Assembly (NCBI GenBank): GCA_000328365.1
Contig: KB307875.1
Span: 69,664 to 133,663 of the forward strand
Origin: Capitella teleta
Lineage: Eukaryota; Annelida; Polychaeta; Capitellidae
Reading direction: 5' to 3'
Length of the DNA stretch: 64,000 nt
Made by a program: the position numbers and the translations under genes. Below, piece by piece: positions 1-11,981 of the stretch (its first letter is position 1; the number at the start of each line of letters is the position of its first letter). Under the pieces are notes generated by a model, which saw only the letters and a list, made by a program, of their open reading frames with translations, made no database searches and was not told the origin of the DNA.

Positions 1-345
1 TTCTTTCGACATTTACTTACCTTGGTCTTGTTCTGGACCACATTCTCTCCTGGAATGATCACATCACGTCCGTTGCTGCAAAAATCTCAAAAACAATTGG
101 GGTAAAGAGTAGACTACGAAACTTTGTACCCCAATACATCCTCAAAATCATTTATAACTCACTGATAAATTGTAAAATCAAATATGGACTCTCAGCTTAG
201 GGTTTGACCCTGGAAAGGGTTCTGAAACTTCAGAAAAAGGCAGTCAGAATTATAACCAACGCTAGATACAATGCACACTGTGATCCAATATTTAAAAGAT
301 TGGAAATCTTAAAAATTCACGATGTACCACAAAACATCCATTCTA
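1..345 (+). mobile_element. LINE reverse-transcriptase C-terminal fragment
   Basis: Starting near base 19 the + strand reads YLGLVLDHILSWNDHI, followed by a stretch with the VAAKISKTIG and LQKKAVRIITN motifs. These are typical of the region just after the catalytic domain in CR1/jockey-type non-LTR reverse transcriptases. One in-frame stop lies near base 199 and similarity fades near base 345, so this is an old, decayed piece. The element enters from outside the window, so its 5' part cannot be judged. Confidence 0.75.
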
Positions 346-606
346 ATCATTTCTTACGTCAATAGTTCTTGGTTCTTCTAAATATAATCTGTTTTCAACT
401 GTTTATACAACCGACGCCGGTATAACTGATTTCCACGTTAGGCGCGAATTCCATACTGAGCGTCGCGGATGTTTATATTGCGCAAGGTTTGTGGTTGCCA
501 GCAGTTTTTATTTTTGGTAGAAGCAGGTCCTTGGCGATATGAAAATAGTTCATCAATAAACCTAAAAATTGGTTGTTGTGGACTCAGCAAAAATTGCGGG
601 CCACAG

Positions 607-1019
607 CATGTATGCTTTTATATTTGCGCGAAAATTGTAAGGTAACTCGGGCATTGAAATTGTTATGTGGATTCACTATGAGCCTGATACAGTAAGACAG
701 ATCCACAGGCGATCGGGATCAGCCATAGTATAGGGTTAGTGTTGAGGTATAAAGTATAGCTTCGTGTTGCTATAGTAATTTTCACTGTTTATTTAAATGA
801 TTAATAATTGTTTATGTTATGATCAAGCCACCATGTAATCCTAAATGATTTAATTAATAATTATGTTGTGTATGGTGCATTCCAGAAGCAAAGAATCAAA
901 TGACCTCTTATAAAGAATCAACATGTATGCTTTTATATTTGCGCGAAAATTGTAAGGTAACTGGGACATTGAAATTGTTATGTGGATTCGTTATGGGCCT
1001 GATACGGTAAGACGGATCC
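607..1019. repeat. Pair of ~98-bp direct repeats
   Basis: Bases 607-704 and 922-1019 are near-identical direct copies. Both begin CATGTATGCTTTTATATTTG and end near GACGGATCC or GACAGATCC, with about eight substitutions and a 315-bp offset. The spacer is unique AT-rich DNA. No ORF spans them. They may be the ends of one degraded element or a local duplication. Confidence 0.85.
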
Positions 1020-1243
1020 TAAGCAAGTATCGGTGTATTTCATATCCAATTTTGTTTTTGTTTTTGTTAAAGAAAATTTTTAATTAAAAATTTCTCCTTA
1101 TGTTACTTTACGTGTTTTTTTTTGTGTAAGTCTGTGAACGATTTTTTTTTTATGCGCCGTTTCATAGAACTCAGTGAAGTGTTAGTCAGCAAAATTCACA
1201 CATTGATAGTACATTTCATTCTGCGAGTCTGATTCAAATTTGT

Positions 1244-2250
1244 AGGTTAAAGGTCAAATGTCAAGGTCACAGCGATTTTTCAAAGTCTCAAATTGGATCG
1301 CTACTAGCTCACTCATTAATTGAGCTAGGGTCTTGCAATATACATCAATCGATCTAGCGCGTTACTATGTACAACAATGCATGGCGCTGTTAATGCTCTC
1401 AGATGCACCGTTCTTGTGTAATCTTGCATAAGAGTAATTACGACTTTTTCAAATGCAAATATCTCGGTTGTTAAGCGGGTTGTGGCATTGAAATTTGCAG
1501 AGTGTATTGCTAGTATAACCATCTTATGTAATTATAAGTTTAAATGAGATTGCATCAAGGTCAAGGTCATTGTGGTAATTAAAGCATTTAATTGCATAAA
1601 TTGATGATTATTTCGAATTTTGTCAATTTTGTAACTTTTCTGAGTTGCATACAATGTGTGCTGTCGAGTCTTAGAAGGAAATGTGATAATTCAGAATATT
1701 TGTGTGTTTTCGGTCGGAACACATACTTTATATTAGGCAACACTTAGCCAATTTCATTGCTTCGTATTCCGTTGAACAAAGTTTGGTACTGAATTTTTTG
1801 AATTCGGTCATGTCTGTCAATTAGTAAGTTAAACTTATTAATGCAACAATTTATTTCGGATTAACACTGAAAGTTTGAAGCTCAAAGGTTAAAGGTCAAG
1901 GTCGCAGAGATTTTTCAAAGTTGAAAACTCGATCGCCACTAACTCATTGACTAGTAATGCTAGCGACTTGTAACTGGCATTAAGTGATTTAGTGCATCAA
2001 TATGTAAAATAAAGCTCGGAAGTATTTCTGCTCCTAGATGCACCGTTCTTGTTTAATCTTGCATAATAGCAATTATGACTTTCTCAAATGCCAATATCTC
2101 AATGGTAAGTTGTGGACTTGAAATTCTCAGAGTATATGCCAAGCATACACCTCTTACGAAATCCTGATTTTAAATGAAGTTGCTTGAAGTTCAAGATCAT
2201 TGTGGTCATTAAAGCATTTAATTGCAAAATTGATTAGTATTTTGAATTTG
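1244..2250. repeat. Diverged ~370-bp direct duplication
   Basis: Bases 1244-1620 and 1886-2250 align along their length, sharing blocks such as AGGTTAAAGGTCAA, GATGCACCGTTCTTG and TTAAAGCATTTAATTGCA. Divergence looks like roughly 20-25 percent with small indels, so this is an old tandem duplication or two copies of one non-coding repeat. No coding signal is seen. Confidence 0.75.
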
Positions 2251-3334
2251 ATCAGTAAACTTTTATTGCTATCAAATTTGGCCACTTATGACATCATTCG
2301 TTAATTGTCTGGTGGTATATTGTAATGATAATTGGTTTAGCTTAGTGCAATACAATCCATCCAATGCACATACCAAGTATACTTGGCTGAGCCCAGCAGA
2401 CCCCATATGGAGCCATAAATATGTCAACTTCTGTCAACATGCAGATTGAGGTAGCCCATCTGGCATATTAGAAGATGCTGTACAGGCAATGGGCTACACT
2501 CTCTATAGTATTAATAATCCTTGTAGTTGTTGGATTTCAATAGTTTTCATCATACATTAAATGATAATGTAAAGGCATGTCAGGCAGAAATGCATATTTA
2601 GCTCATTGGTTGCGGGATTCTGCTGTAAAATCATAAATTGATACATATAGTTTGGCATCATGAACTAATATTGCTGCGATTACATTTATGTTTCCTTGAT
2701 CAATGTTCATCAATAGCTTAATTAAAAATTTTCCTTGGTTACATCTCTGATTGATTCTTGTTTTTGTTTTTGTTTTTTTCGGTTTGATCGTCTTCTAAGA
2801 TCAAATTTATCGAATGCGTATTCCACGGCCGAAACTTGCAGCCGAAAATTTGGGGAATTCCCTCGACCACGTCGTGTTTGTTTTCCAAAGAAGAAAACCG
2901 AAACACATCGAATTATCTACTGTTATCAACATCCACGCAGTACGTTTGTTCAGTATAAGACTGAAATATTTCATCATCACGTTCATATATCATAGCCGAG
3001 CAGTTAACTCATGCAGTAAGTCGTCCAGCTGAGCTCGGGTCGGAAGCACAGGGAGTCTTACCAGTGAGCGAGCAGATGTGGACAAAACTCAATGCAGTGA
3101 ATGCTTTCTGTCTATATATATAATATCATATAATATGATATATATGATATATAATATGATATTATTATATACTATCTAGAAGGCTACATAGGCATTCCAT
3201 GTATCCAGAGCCCACTGGTAAGACTCCCTGTGGTCGGGAGTCGGGATAGTATCATTTTCATAGTCACGAGGATTTGGTGGAGGGAGTGATGGGGTTCGCA
3301 TCTGCGGACATGGAACGACTGACTGGTGTTGAGT

Positions 3335-3664
3335 AGCACAGATTCTCGGGCGAGGTCTGTATACCCATAGGGCTCGCTGTAGTATGTCAGCTAGAAGCAC
3401 AGATTCTCGGGCGAGGTCTGTATACCCATTGGGCTCGCTGTAGTATGTCAGCTAGTCAGCTAGGTGTTGAGCAATGTAGGAAAGATTTGGAAGGAGCGAA
3501 AGAGGAGAGAGAGATAGAAGGCGAGGCCCTGGTCTGCCGTTTACTAGAGAGTGAAAGTCAAAGTGTTTGTTCTATTATTAATATTATAGCACAGATAAAT
3601 CGGGCGAGGTATGCATACCCCTGGGACCCCTGGGTGACAGTGGGTCTCGCTGTAGTATGTCAGC
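3335..3664. repeat. 61-bp tandem repeat with a diverged third copy
   Basis: A unit beginning AGCACAGATTCTCGGGCGAG and ending TAGTATGTCAGCTAG occurs at 3335-3394 and again at 3396-3454. A diverged copy lies at 3588-3664 (AGCACAGATAAATCGGGCGA and so on to TAGTATGTCAGCTAA). A related fragment with TAGTATGCCAGCTA appears at about 28553-28595. The ORFs crossing this block follow the repeat and show no protein-like signal. Confidence 0.75.
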
Positions 3665-3773
3665 TAATTCTATTACTATAATTTTGAATTTTTACTGTTG
3701 GTTTGTTTATGGGTTATCTAGTCAGTAGCAAGATAGTGCTGATGCTTTTGGTTGGTCTATTGATGTAATATTG

Positions 3774-4468
3774 CAGACCTTGAAATCTAGAAATCCCAGG
3801 CGAGCTGTTTATAGCTCACCTAAATTTGCCCAGGCAAGCTGTTATTTTTTCTTTAGAGGCTAAATACCCCACTATATTGAATAGTATGCACAATATATAC
3901 AATAGGAATCATCCAGGGGAGTGCTTGAGAAGTGTAAAGAGAGCAAGGATGCCATTCTTAATTAAGATAAAAACAAGGACACATCAATCAGCATTTGAAT
4001 GCATTGACTACATATACTATATTTTGCCCCTTGCTATTTTTCCCGAGTTTCGTCCCAAAACAAGGGAAATCCCAGCAACCCTCAAATGTCGAGAGTTGGT
4101 CGGAATTCGGCTTTGTTTAGGCGTTATTTCTAAGTCGAGAAACTGGGCGTCTTTTGCGGCAGTGAGTTCAGTTCACTGTGATTAATGAGAAGCGAAACTA
4201 ATGTAGAGTGCACATCAGCTCGTGTCTCAAGCACTCCCCAATACCTCACTATGAGCGGCAAGGAAATCACAACGCCCTATTGCACTCCAAACATCGCTTT
4301 GGTCTCACTTGGCACATAACGCACCAGACTTGAGCGCGCGAAGTTGAAAGCGCGCAGTTTCCAGGCGCTCGTCAGGCGAGTGATATGTCAGGGCTGAGGA
4401 GAGCGATCGACAGCTCGCCTCAAAATGATTTCAGGCGAGCGATCGCTCGCCTCAGATTTCAAGGTCTG
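3774..4468. mobile_element. Non-autonomous inverted-repeat DNA element, 695 bp
   Basis: The ends are inverted: CAGACCTTGAAATCT at 3774-3788 and AGATTTCAAGGTCTG at 4454-4468. Both are followed inward by GGCGAGC-rich sequence. A second inverted pair lies inside: GGGGAGTGCTTGAGA at 3916-3930 and TCTCAAGCACTCCCC at 4225-4239, so the whole element can fold back. No transposase is encoded. I could not find a clean target-site duplication, so the superfamily is unassigned. Confidence 0.7.
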
Positions 4469-5007
4469 TTATCATTTTGTTATGCTGTTTTGGCGAAGGT
4501 GGGAGGGAAGTAGGGCTTAATTATTGTTTGGTTGGTTAATTATTCCAGTTAAGTTTTATATTAGTTATTACTGTATTATTATTTATTTTTTATTTTTAAT
4601 TGCATCCTGGAAAAGTATTGGATTTTTGTGACCAGGAAGATGTGGGGACCCTGATATTCAGATTATCAATGTTCCAATTTCATCAGGCTGTTTATACTAG
4701 CGATTATTTGTTTCTTGCTGTTAATTATGTAATGACTGTAATTCCCCTGATCCATTAGGTGATTTACGTCTACTAGTGCATGATATTAGTATGATGAAAT
4801 ATCACAAAAAGTTGATCATTGGTTTTAATGGCAAAAACGTGGCAGCATAGGCTATCATTGGGGGATGAGGTACATCTATGTAAACACTATAGTAGTTCAC
4901 CAGTGACCGTGCGTGAACTGGTACATGTGCTTATCCTCTTGTAAAGTAAATATAACGCACTAACATATCTTGCACTGTTCTATAACACAAGATTCCAATA
5001 AGAAAAA

Positions 5008-5061
5008 GTTGTGATTGCAGGGATTTTTTTTTTTTGATTTTTTTTTTTTTGCAATCACAAC
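5008..5061. repeat. Poly-T loop hairpin
   Basis: GTTGTGATTGCA and TGCAATCACAAC form a perfect 12-bp inverted repeat around a loop of about 30 bases that is nearly all T. It lies about 280 bp upstream of the MOV10-like start codon. It is probably a small repeat footprint rather than a terminator. Confidence 0.6.
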
Positions 5062-5331
5062 TATATCGGGTTCGGCAAATAGCAGCCACCCGAATATTCG
5101 TAATTCGGGTTATTTCACTATTCGCCCAGCCTTACTTATAATCTTATAATCTTCACTCATGCATTTGGGGGTAAAATTCTTGTCATGATAACGATTTTGC
5201 CTGCAGTTGAGGAAAAAAATTCATCTTTGTTCTAAGGGGATAAAATTCTCCTGTAATGAATGTGATAAACAAGGAAGTATAATTTAAATGCGATAGAAAA
5301 AGTGAACTAATTTCACTCAATTTCAGGCACA

Positions 5332-8300
5332 ATGGCAAACGGGAGTACTGTGCTGAAGGAGCATGCTCAGTGCTTCATGAGTCATCTGCGTCAGAAAGGA
5401 TTTGACCTCCGGAAGAAATTCACGCTGGATGACCTCAAGGACCAACACGACAAAATGTACCCCGGGGGGCACAAGGGCACTTTCACCTACGTCCGGCAAA
5501 TTTTATCTCGTGCAGGCGCACTCATGATGGCACCTGACGGCACTCACTTTGTGTTTGATGTGACTCAGGATGTCAAGAGCTGTCCTCCGTACTCTCAGAA
5601 GTACGTGCAAGATCTCAGGTCGAAACTGCAGCTCATGGATCAGCAACGAGTCATGACTAGCTCCGTGGCTGCCCTGCCAGAATGGCTACAAGTTCTGAAG
5701 GCCCGTAGCACACCAGTTGTGAGCTCTCCACCGAAGAAAACCAAACAGACGCCCCCTCAAAAATTAGTAGTTGTCGATCAGTATGTGAGTGGTGCAAGGG
5801 CTGCAGTTGAGAAAGAGAAATTCCGTTGCAAGGACTGCAAAAGAAATTTCAAAAGCTCCAAAGCATTAGAGCAACATAGTGCATCACAGAAACACCGCGT
5901 TTCTATTCTCCTGCAGAAATTCAGAACCCATCGGTGAGTTGAGTTTGTTGATTTATCTGTTCCTAAATTTTCCCATTTGTTTGAATTCTGGCAGTTCTGA
6001 GTTCATTTGTGATAAGAATGGCGTTGTAGTGTCATCAGAATTCGACACTGTTGATGGCTGTGTTCGCATTCCTGTTGAGAAGAAAGTAGAGAAAGAAATT
6101 GTGATCACCATCAAAAACGAAAATATCAAAGCAGATGTTGATATTTTGATGTGTCGTTACTTGCGTAAAATGCGTGGTTTCAAAGTGGATGGTTTTGCCC
6201 GTCTCCATTTGCCTCCTGGTAAGTCTGCTTGTGTATGCATTGCTGCCAACTCTCTTTGTTTACCCACAGGAGATTCACACAGAATACGCGCGAGAGTGAC
6301 GTGTCATGGCGTGGGCACGTTCATTGTTCCGCTCTGCCTGCATCTTCAGTTGCAAGGAAAGGACTTCCACATCGTGCGTTCGCTCAAAGCCGTCTGTTCA
6401 AACGCGTTGGTGCGCGATCTCTTGCCAACGATTCCATACGAGAAACCAGCGTACAAGGTTAACACTATCCCGTCTACCAGCATTGAAGACGGCCTCCTGC
6501 CGCCCAGGTCAGTGGCTGTGGTGAGTACATGTATCATTAAGGACGTGTCTCCAGATCTGGATCAAGCAAGCTGCAGCCTGAAGTGCCTCTGCCGCAGTTC
6601 CCAATGACGAATGATCTGCAACACCTTCTTAACTCAGGCCTCAAACAAACGAAAGCCATGTCCAGCGCAAAAGCGAAATCACTTGCAGGGATCAAGTAAG
6701 TGCTTTTTATATCCCGTCATAAATTATACACGATATGCGATTAGATCTCTGCTTGAGGCACCGATGAGCATGAAGCAATACGCCAAGCGGTTCTCGCTTC
6801 TGCTGCACATTGAGGAGCATCAGATGCAACTGGACATCCGTCGTTATGACATGGAGGGCGTCACCATGCAGGTCTTCAAGGAGGACAAGAAGCTTCTCTG
6901 CCTGGACGTGCCGGGCGTGGCAGAGAAGCGACCCTCCGTCCTCCCTCATGACCATCTCTTCGTGTGTCCGCTCACTCAGAACGGCGTACGAGATCGTACA
7001 GAGTACAAGGGATATGTGCACAGGGTCCTCAATGAACGAGTTGCCCTCGGATTTGGGAAGAAGTGAGTTGCTTTATCATTGCAAATATCTTATAGGTAAT
7101 AATAATTACATTTTATTATTTTTATTTTATTTTATATCCAGATTGATGGCCATATTTCTTCCCAATATGAAGTTTGCCGTGCGTTTTGTCGTCAACCGAT
7201 ATCCTTTACGCATGCAGCATAGAGCAGTGCAGTTGGCGGTTGAGCACAATTGTATGCCATGGCTGTTCCCCACGCCCGGTTCAATCGGAATGCATCCTCT
7301 TGTTAGCGACATCTCCTCGCTGAAGCTCAAGTAGGTCACTTTACTTTTAACTGGAGGTAGGAGGATCTGATGGAATCCTCTTCGTGATAACTTGGGTTTC
7401 TATTTTATTGATTCTGTTGAGGGGATCAATGCATGTGGCGCTTTAATGGAATTTTTATGTCTGTGATCACGGCCATCTCATGCATGTTGAATTACTTGAT
7501 TGCAACTGGAGTGCTCTTCAAGAGGTCATTCAGTGCTTCCTCCCCCCTCTCATCAATCGATCTCTGCTCAGTCAGACTTTGTTATTTTGGCCTCATGATT
7601 TCAGGAATAGATTATTCCATTCCTCCTTGTACCGTACTGTTGGCCACCTTCCATGATGTCATTCTCATTGTAGACTCTACGATAGAAAGTTAGAGGCCAA
7701 CAAGCAGCAGTTCCAGGCGGTGCAGCACATCGTTGCTGGCACGGCTCGCCCTGGTCCCTACCTTGTGTTTGGTCCCCCAGGCACAGGGAAGAGCGTGACC
7801 CTGGTGGAGGCCATGAAGCAGGTCCTGGGGGTCTATCGTGACGCCCACCTCCTTGTGTGTGCTCCGTCCAACAGCGCCGCTGACTTGCTGGCTGAACGGC
7901 TCCTGCCTCACGTGGACAAGCGCTCCATCTTACGACTGAACGCTCCCTCACGCATCGCAATGTCTATTCCCGAGACAATAAAAGTAAGACTGAATCCAGC
8001 ATATTCATGATATATTTCTTCTCTACTTTGAGGACTGCTCCAATTACATTCATGGTGAGGGCGTTTATTTCCCCAGTAAGGAAGATCTTTTGGATTATCG
8101 TGTGATTGTCAGCACCCTCATCACAGCTGGAAGGTGAGCGAGATCCCCTTGAGATTATTGTCATTTTCTTTGTGTTCGTGCAGAATTGCTTCTGCCAATT
8201 TTCCTTCTGGTCACTTCACGCACGTCTTCATTGATGAGTGTGGTCAAGCGCAGGAGACCGAAGGGGTCGTTGCCCTCGCGGGAATTCTCGACAACCACCT

Positions 8301-10125
8301 AGTCAACCCGAGTGGAGGTCATCTGATCCTGGCGGGAGATCCGCGCCAACTGGGTCCTGTGCTGCGGTCACCTGCCGCCAAAGATTACGGATTGGGTGAG
8401 TTCTATTCATTTATACTCGCTGAGTTTTACTGTATCTCCTGTTGAGATTATTTACATTTTGTCATTTAATCATATTCTTGATGATTTCTGTATTTTCCAA
8501 ACCAAGATTCTAAAAGTTAATAATATGTGAATATTTCTCTTGAGCCTGAGGCTCTGCTGGTAACTGCGCTGTATACTTAGCGAATTCTCTCTTCCTCAAA
8601 ATGGATTTTTAAATCAAGCTCTTGAGATTCATGGGCTCATCAAGTCAAGAATATTTGCATTCAACCCATTAATTTGTGCAAATCAGGCAAATTATTAGTT
8701 TGACTGATGATTTTAAAAATAAATGTTTGATATTTGGAATAAATTTTCAGTTTACAATATATATTTTGAGTAAATTCATGGCACCGTTTGAGATTCAGAA
8801 TCTAGTCACAGTTACTTTGCCTCCTCAGTTCAAAAGAAAGATTCTTAGATACCATTTGCAGCAACCGAATCTTGTTCACAGACAACTCCCTCCTCGAGCG
8901 TTTAATGGATGACACTGAGGTGTACTCACCTGAGAACGCCCACTGCTTTACTAAGCTGCTCAAGAACTACCGCTCGCACCCAGCCATCCTCAAACTGCCC
9001 AGTCAGCTGTTTTACAATGATGAGCTAGAACCGTGCGCAGACCTAGTTCTCCGTAACTCGCTGTGCAACTGGGAGGGTCTCCCCAAGAAGAACTTCCCGA
9101 TCGTCTTCCATGGCGTCATTGGGGAGGACATGCGCGAGGACCGCTCGCCTTCCTTCTTCAATCCGCAAGAAGTGAAATTCTATTAATTTGTTTTCTTCTT
9201 TTGAATTTATTTATTTTTCCATTCAGGTCGTGGTTGTCGTTGAGAGCGTGGATAATTTGCTGAACGCGAAAGGGTTTCGCGTGAAACAGAAGGACATTGG
9301 CGTTATTTCGCCCTACAGGAAACAGGTCGGTTTTTTATTCATGGAATATTCAAAATGATCTGACCTATATTGACCCATATCACGCAGGTCATGAAAATCC
9401 GTTCTGTGTTCAAGAAGAAGAAGTGGGATGACATCAAAGTTGGTTCCACGGAGGAATTTCAGGGCCAGGAGCGCCTCGTCATCATCATCTCCACCGTGAG
9501 AAGCTGCACGGACTTCCTGAACGTTGATTTCACTTTCAGTCTTGGTTTTCTGAGTCATCCGAAAGTGAAGAGATTTCTTATCAGATTTGAACATGGATTT
9601 CTAGCTGTTTTTTTTTTTCTTTCTTCAGAGGTTCAACGTTGCCGTGACACGAGCCAAAGCTCTGCTGATTATGATCGGAAATCCTAATATCCTCAGCCAG
9701 GATATACATTGGCGAAGGTGCAATAAATATTCTTATTTCTGTTGTTTTTTTTTTAAGAATCTTTTTGAGAATTTTAATTGAATTTCGATTTTTATTCCTC
9801 CCCCTCTCTCAATCAAATACTTTTTCACTTCCATTTTTAGCATGATCGAGTACTGCCTGACAAACGGGAGTTTCTTGGGAGAAAAACCACTCGAGGACGA
9901 TGATGAGGAGATGGAGGACATGTTTAGGCGCTTCAAGGAACTCGGATTGACCTCCGCTCTGGGTGAATATCTTTGATGAAATTATTTCCTTCTTTTTTTC
10001 ATAGGCAATTTTCCTGCTTTTTTTTTTTTTTTTTTTTCTCTTTCTCTTCCACAGAGCCACCTGCAGAAGCGCAAATCAGCGAAAGAGAATTTCAAGAGAA
10101 TCCAGAATGGAGAGCTGATTATTGA
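5332..10125 (+). CDS. MOV10: MOV10-family superfamily-1 RNA helicase with N-terminal C2H2 zinc finger
   Basis: MOV10 proteins are ATP-dependent 5'-3' RNA helicases of cytoplasmic RNPs that act in RNA decay, Argonaute-linked silencing and control of retroelements. Coding exons by eye: 5332-5933, 5995-6218, 6270-6520, 6577-6695, 6745-7062, 7142-7330, 7674-7983, 8033-8133, 8184-8395, 8882-9171, 9227-9325, 9388-9564, 9629-9717, 9841-9962, 10055-10125. They total about 1057 aa, near human MOV10 (about 1000). Visible motifs in order: C2H2 finger at aa 166-188 (C-x2-C-x12-H-x5-H), Walker A GPPGTGKS, Walker [42 protein letters not shown] and [12 protein letters not shown]. The C-terminus ends NPEWRADY, like the human EPEWRNEL end. 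The ATG follows a splice acceptor (5325), so a 5' UTR exon lies upstream. The junction at 6520/6577 needs a 56-nt intron with a poor pyrimidine tract. A candidate poly(A) signal AATAAA lies at 11292. Confidence 0.93.
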
Positions 10126-11981
10126 AAATGAGCCTTACTTACAAATAATATCAAAACATTTGTGAGCATTTTACTTTTTGGTAATTTGTTGTATTTTATG
10201 GCTAGGTCACAAACACAAATGTATGTTGTATTTTTCTCTCTCTTCTTTTTTTTTGAGTTTTTTTTTGTGAGTTTTTTTTTTGGGGGGGGGGGGGTATCGT
10301 CATAATTTTGCTTAGAATTACAGCAAGCTCCGGTACTCTTAAAGTCGTTTAATGGCTTAGTGGTGCAATCTGACCTCTTGACCTTTCTGTTTGTCAGCCA
10401 TTACTGCGGAAACCAAGATGGAAATAACCATGTTTATGATTTTCTGCTGGTTGTGAAACAGTGAGGTTGTTGTATTGGTCTTAAATCCTTGTTGATAGAG
10501 CATTAATCTCTTGCGATATTTTTCTTGGTCTAGTCTTGTTTTCTGAGTAGTGCATCTTCATCACATGCTTACATGTTTATTCTGAATTCTCTAGAATATT
10601 TGGAAATTCAGCTATTTAAGCAAAAATCATTTCAATCTCTTCACTTTCAACGTGTTATATTGCTTTCAATTTCCGGTAGCTGAAATATTGATTGAAACTG
10701 TTTAGAAAATCAAAATTGATATGTCTAAAAAAATGAAGTAGTTAGGAGATTTTTAGTTGCATTTATGAATGACCCGGTTTATTTTGCATGCTCTATTTGT
10801 GATAATATCATCTGCGTTCCAATGAATGGAAGATTTAATTTGTTTGGATTATAAATTTCAACATTTCTTGCTAAAATCTGCACTCAAAACTTGTTAATTA
10901 CCTGAAACATTGTTCCTGTTTTTGCTGAGATTAATTTCAGATGTAATTTGAGCTGTTTTATTTGGGAATGACATCTTTTTCCAAGTCTATTTTTTAGCTT
11001 TACTCTTTCATAGAAATGGATTTAAAATTTTAAATGTTGTTTAAAATCAAAATCCTCAGCAATTGTTATCAAATGATTTTAATTATTTTCTGCTTAATTT
11101 GATTTTGTTTGGGAATGAAGGCAGCATCATGTTGATTTCTTCCGTTTTCCCATCATAAATATTTCCATTCCAGTTTTTTTTTTTAAGAAAAAAAACATCA
11201 AAAAGCATGTTTTCCCAGTTTGATGGGCAAAATTAATGTATATTGATTTCCGATTTTTATCTTCTCTCAACAGTCATTCCATGTTGCCTTGAATAAAGGT
11301 TCATTTTAGAGTTTATTATGGAATCTTTTTTTCTTGTTTTGTTTTTTTTTCCTCGCAGAATACGTAATAACAATATGTAAATGAGCTAAATGCATTTAAA
11401 TACATGTCTGCAGTAACAGTAATCAGTTCAGTTGCCTGAGAATGCAGTGCATTATGATTTATCTCAAGGGTTGAGTACTGAGAACACAGATTACAATATA
11501 ATATTGAGCATTCCTTTTAGCTGATTGCATAAGCCTTTTAGCTGTTACTCCTCAATAGTTGCGTGGTTATGCGCTTCTGAGAAGAAGTACAAGCACTTTC
11601 ATTAATTTGCTGGTGATGTGAGGCCTCTGTACATAATAAATGAAAAATCATTGAAATTGACAAAGAATGAAATAAAGAGAGAAGAGATTGATGAGCGTTT
11701 AATGGAACCTCAAGAATAGAAGACACCCACACACATTAAATGGGCAGGAATTGAAAAAAAAATAAAAAATAAAAAAACGAAACATTAAATATCTCCACAA
11801 CAGTTAAGAACAAACAAGACACCAAATATAATTAAAAAAATACAAATAAAAAATAATCAAAGATATTGAAATATGAAGCAGGTTTTGTCGATGTAAAATT
11901 GAAAAAAAAAAAAAAATCATTAATAAAAACCATGCTGGCAGTAACAAAAAAAAAAGTGTTCATTAAAATTGTTATTAAAAA
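10126..11981. other. Convergent intergenic / 3' UTR region between MOV10 and FRMD4
   Basis: AT-rich DNA with homopolymer runs and no protein-like ORF. The MOV10 3' UTR probably fills 10126 to about 11315, because AATAAA occurs at 11292-11297. On the minus strand an ATTAAA-type signal (TTTAAT on +) near 11695 could end the FRMD4 transcript. A G-run occurs near 10280-10293. Confidence 0.5.
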
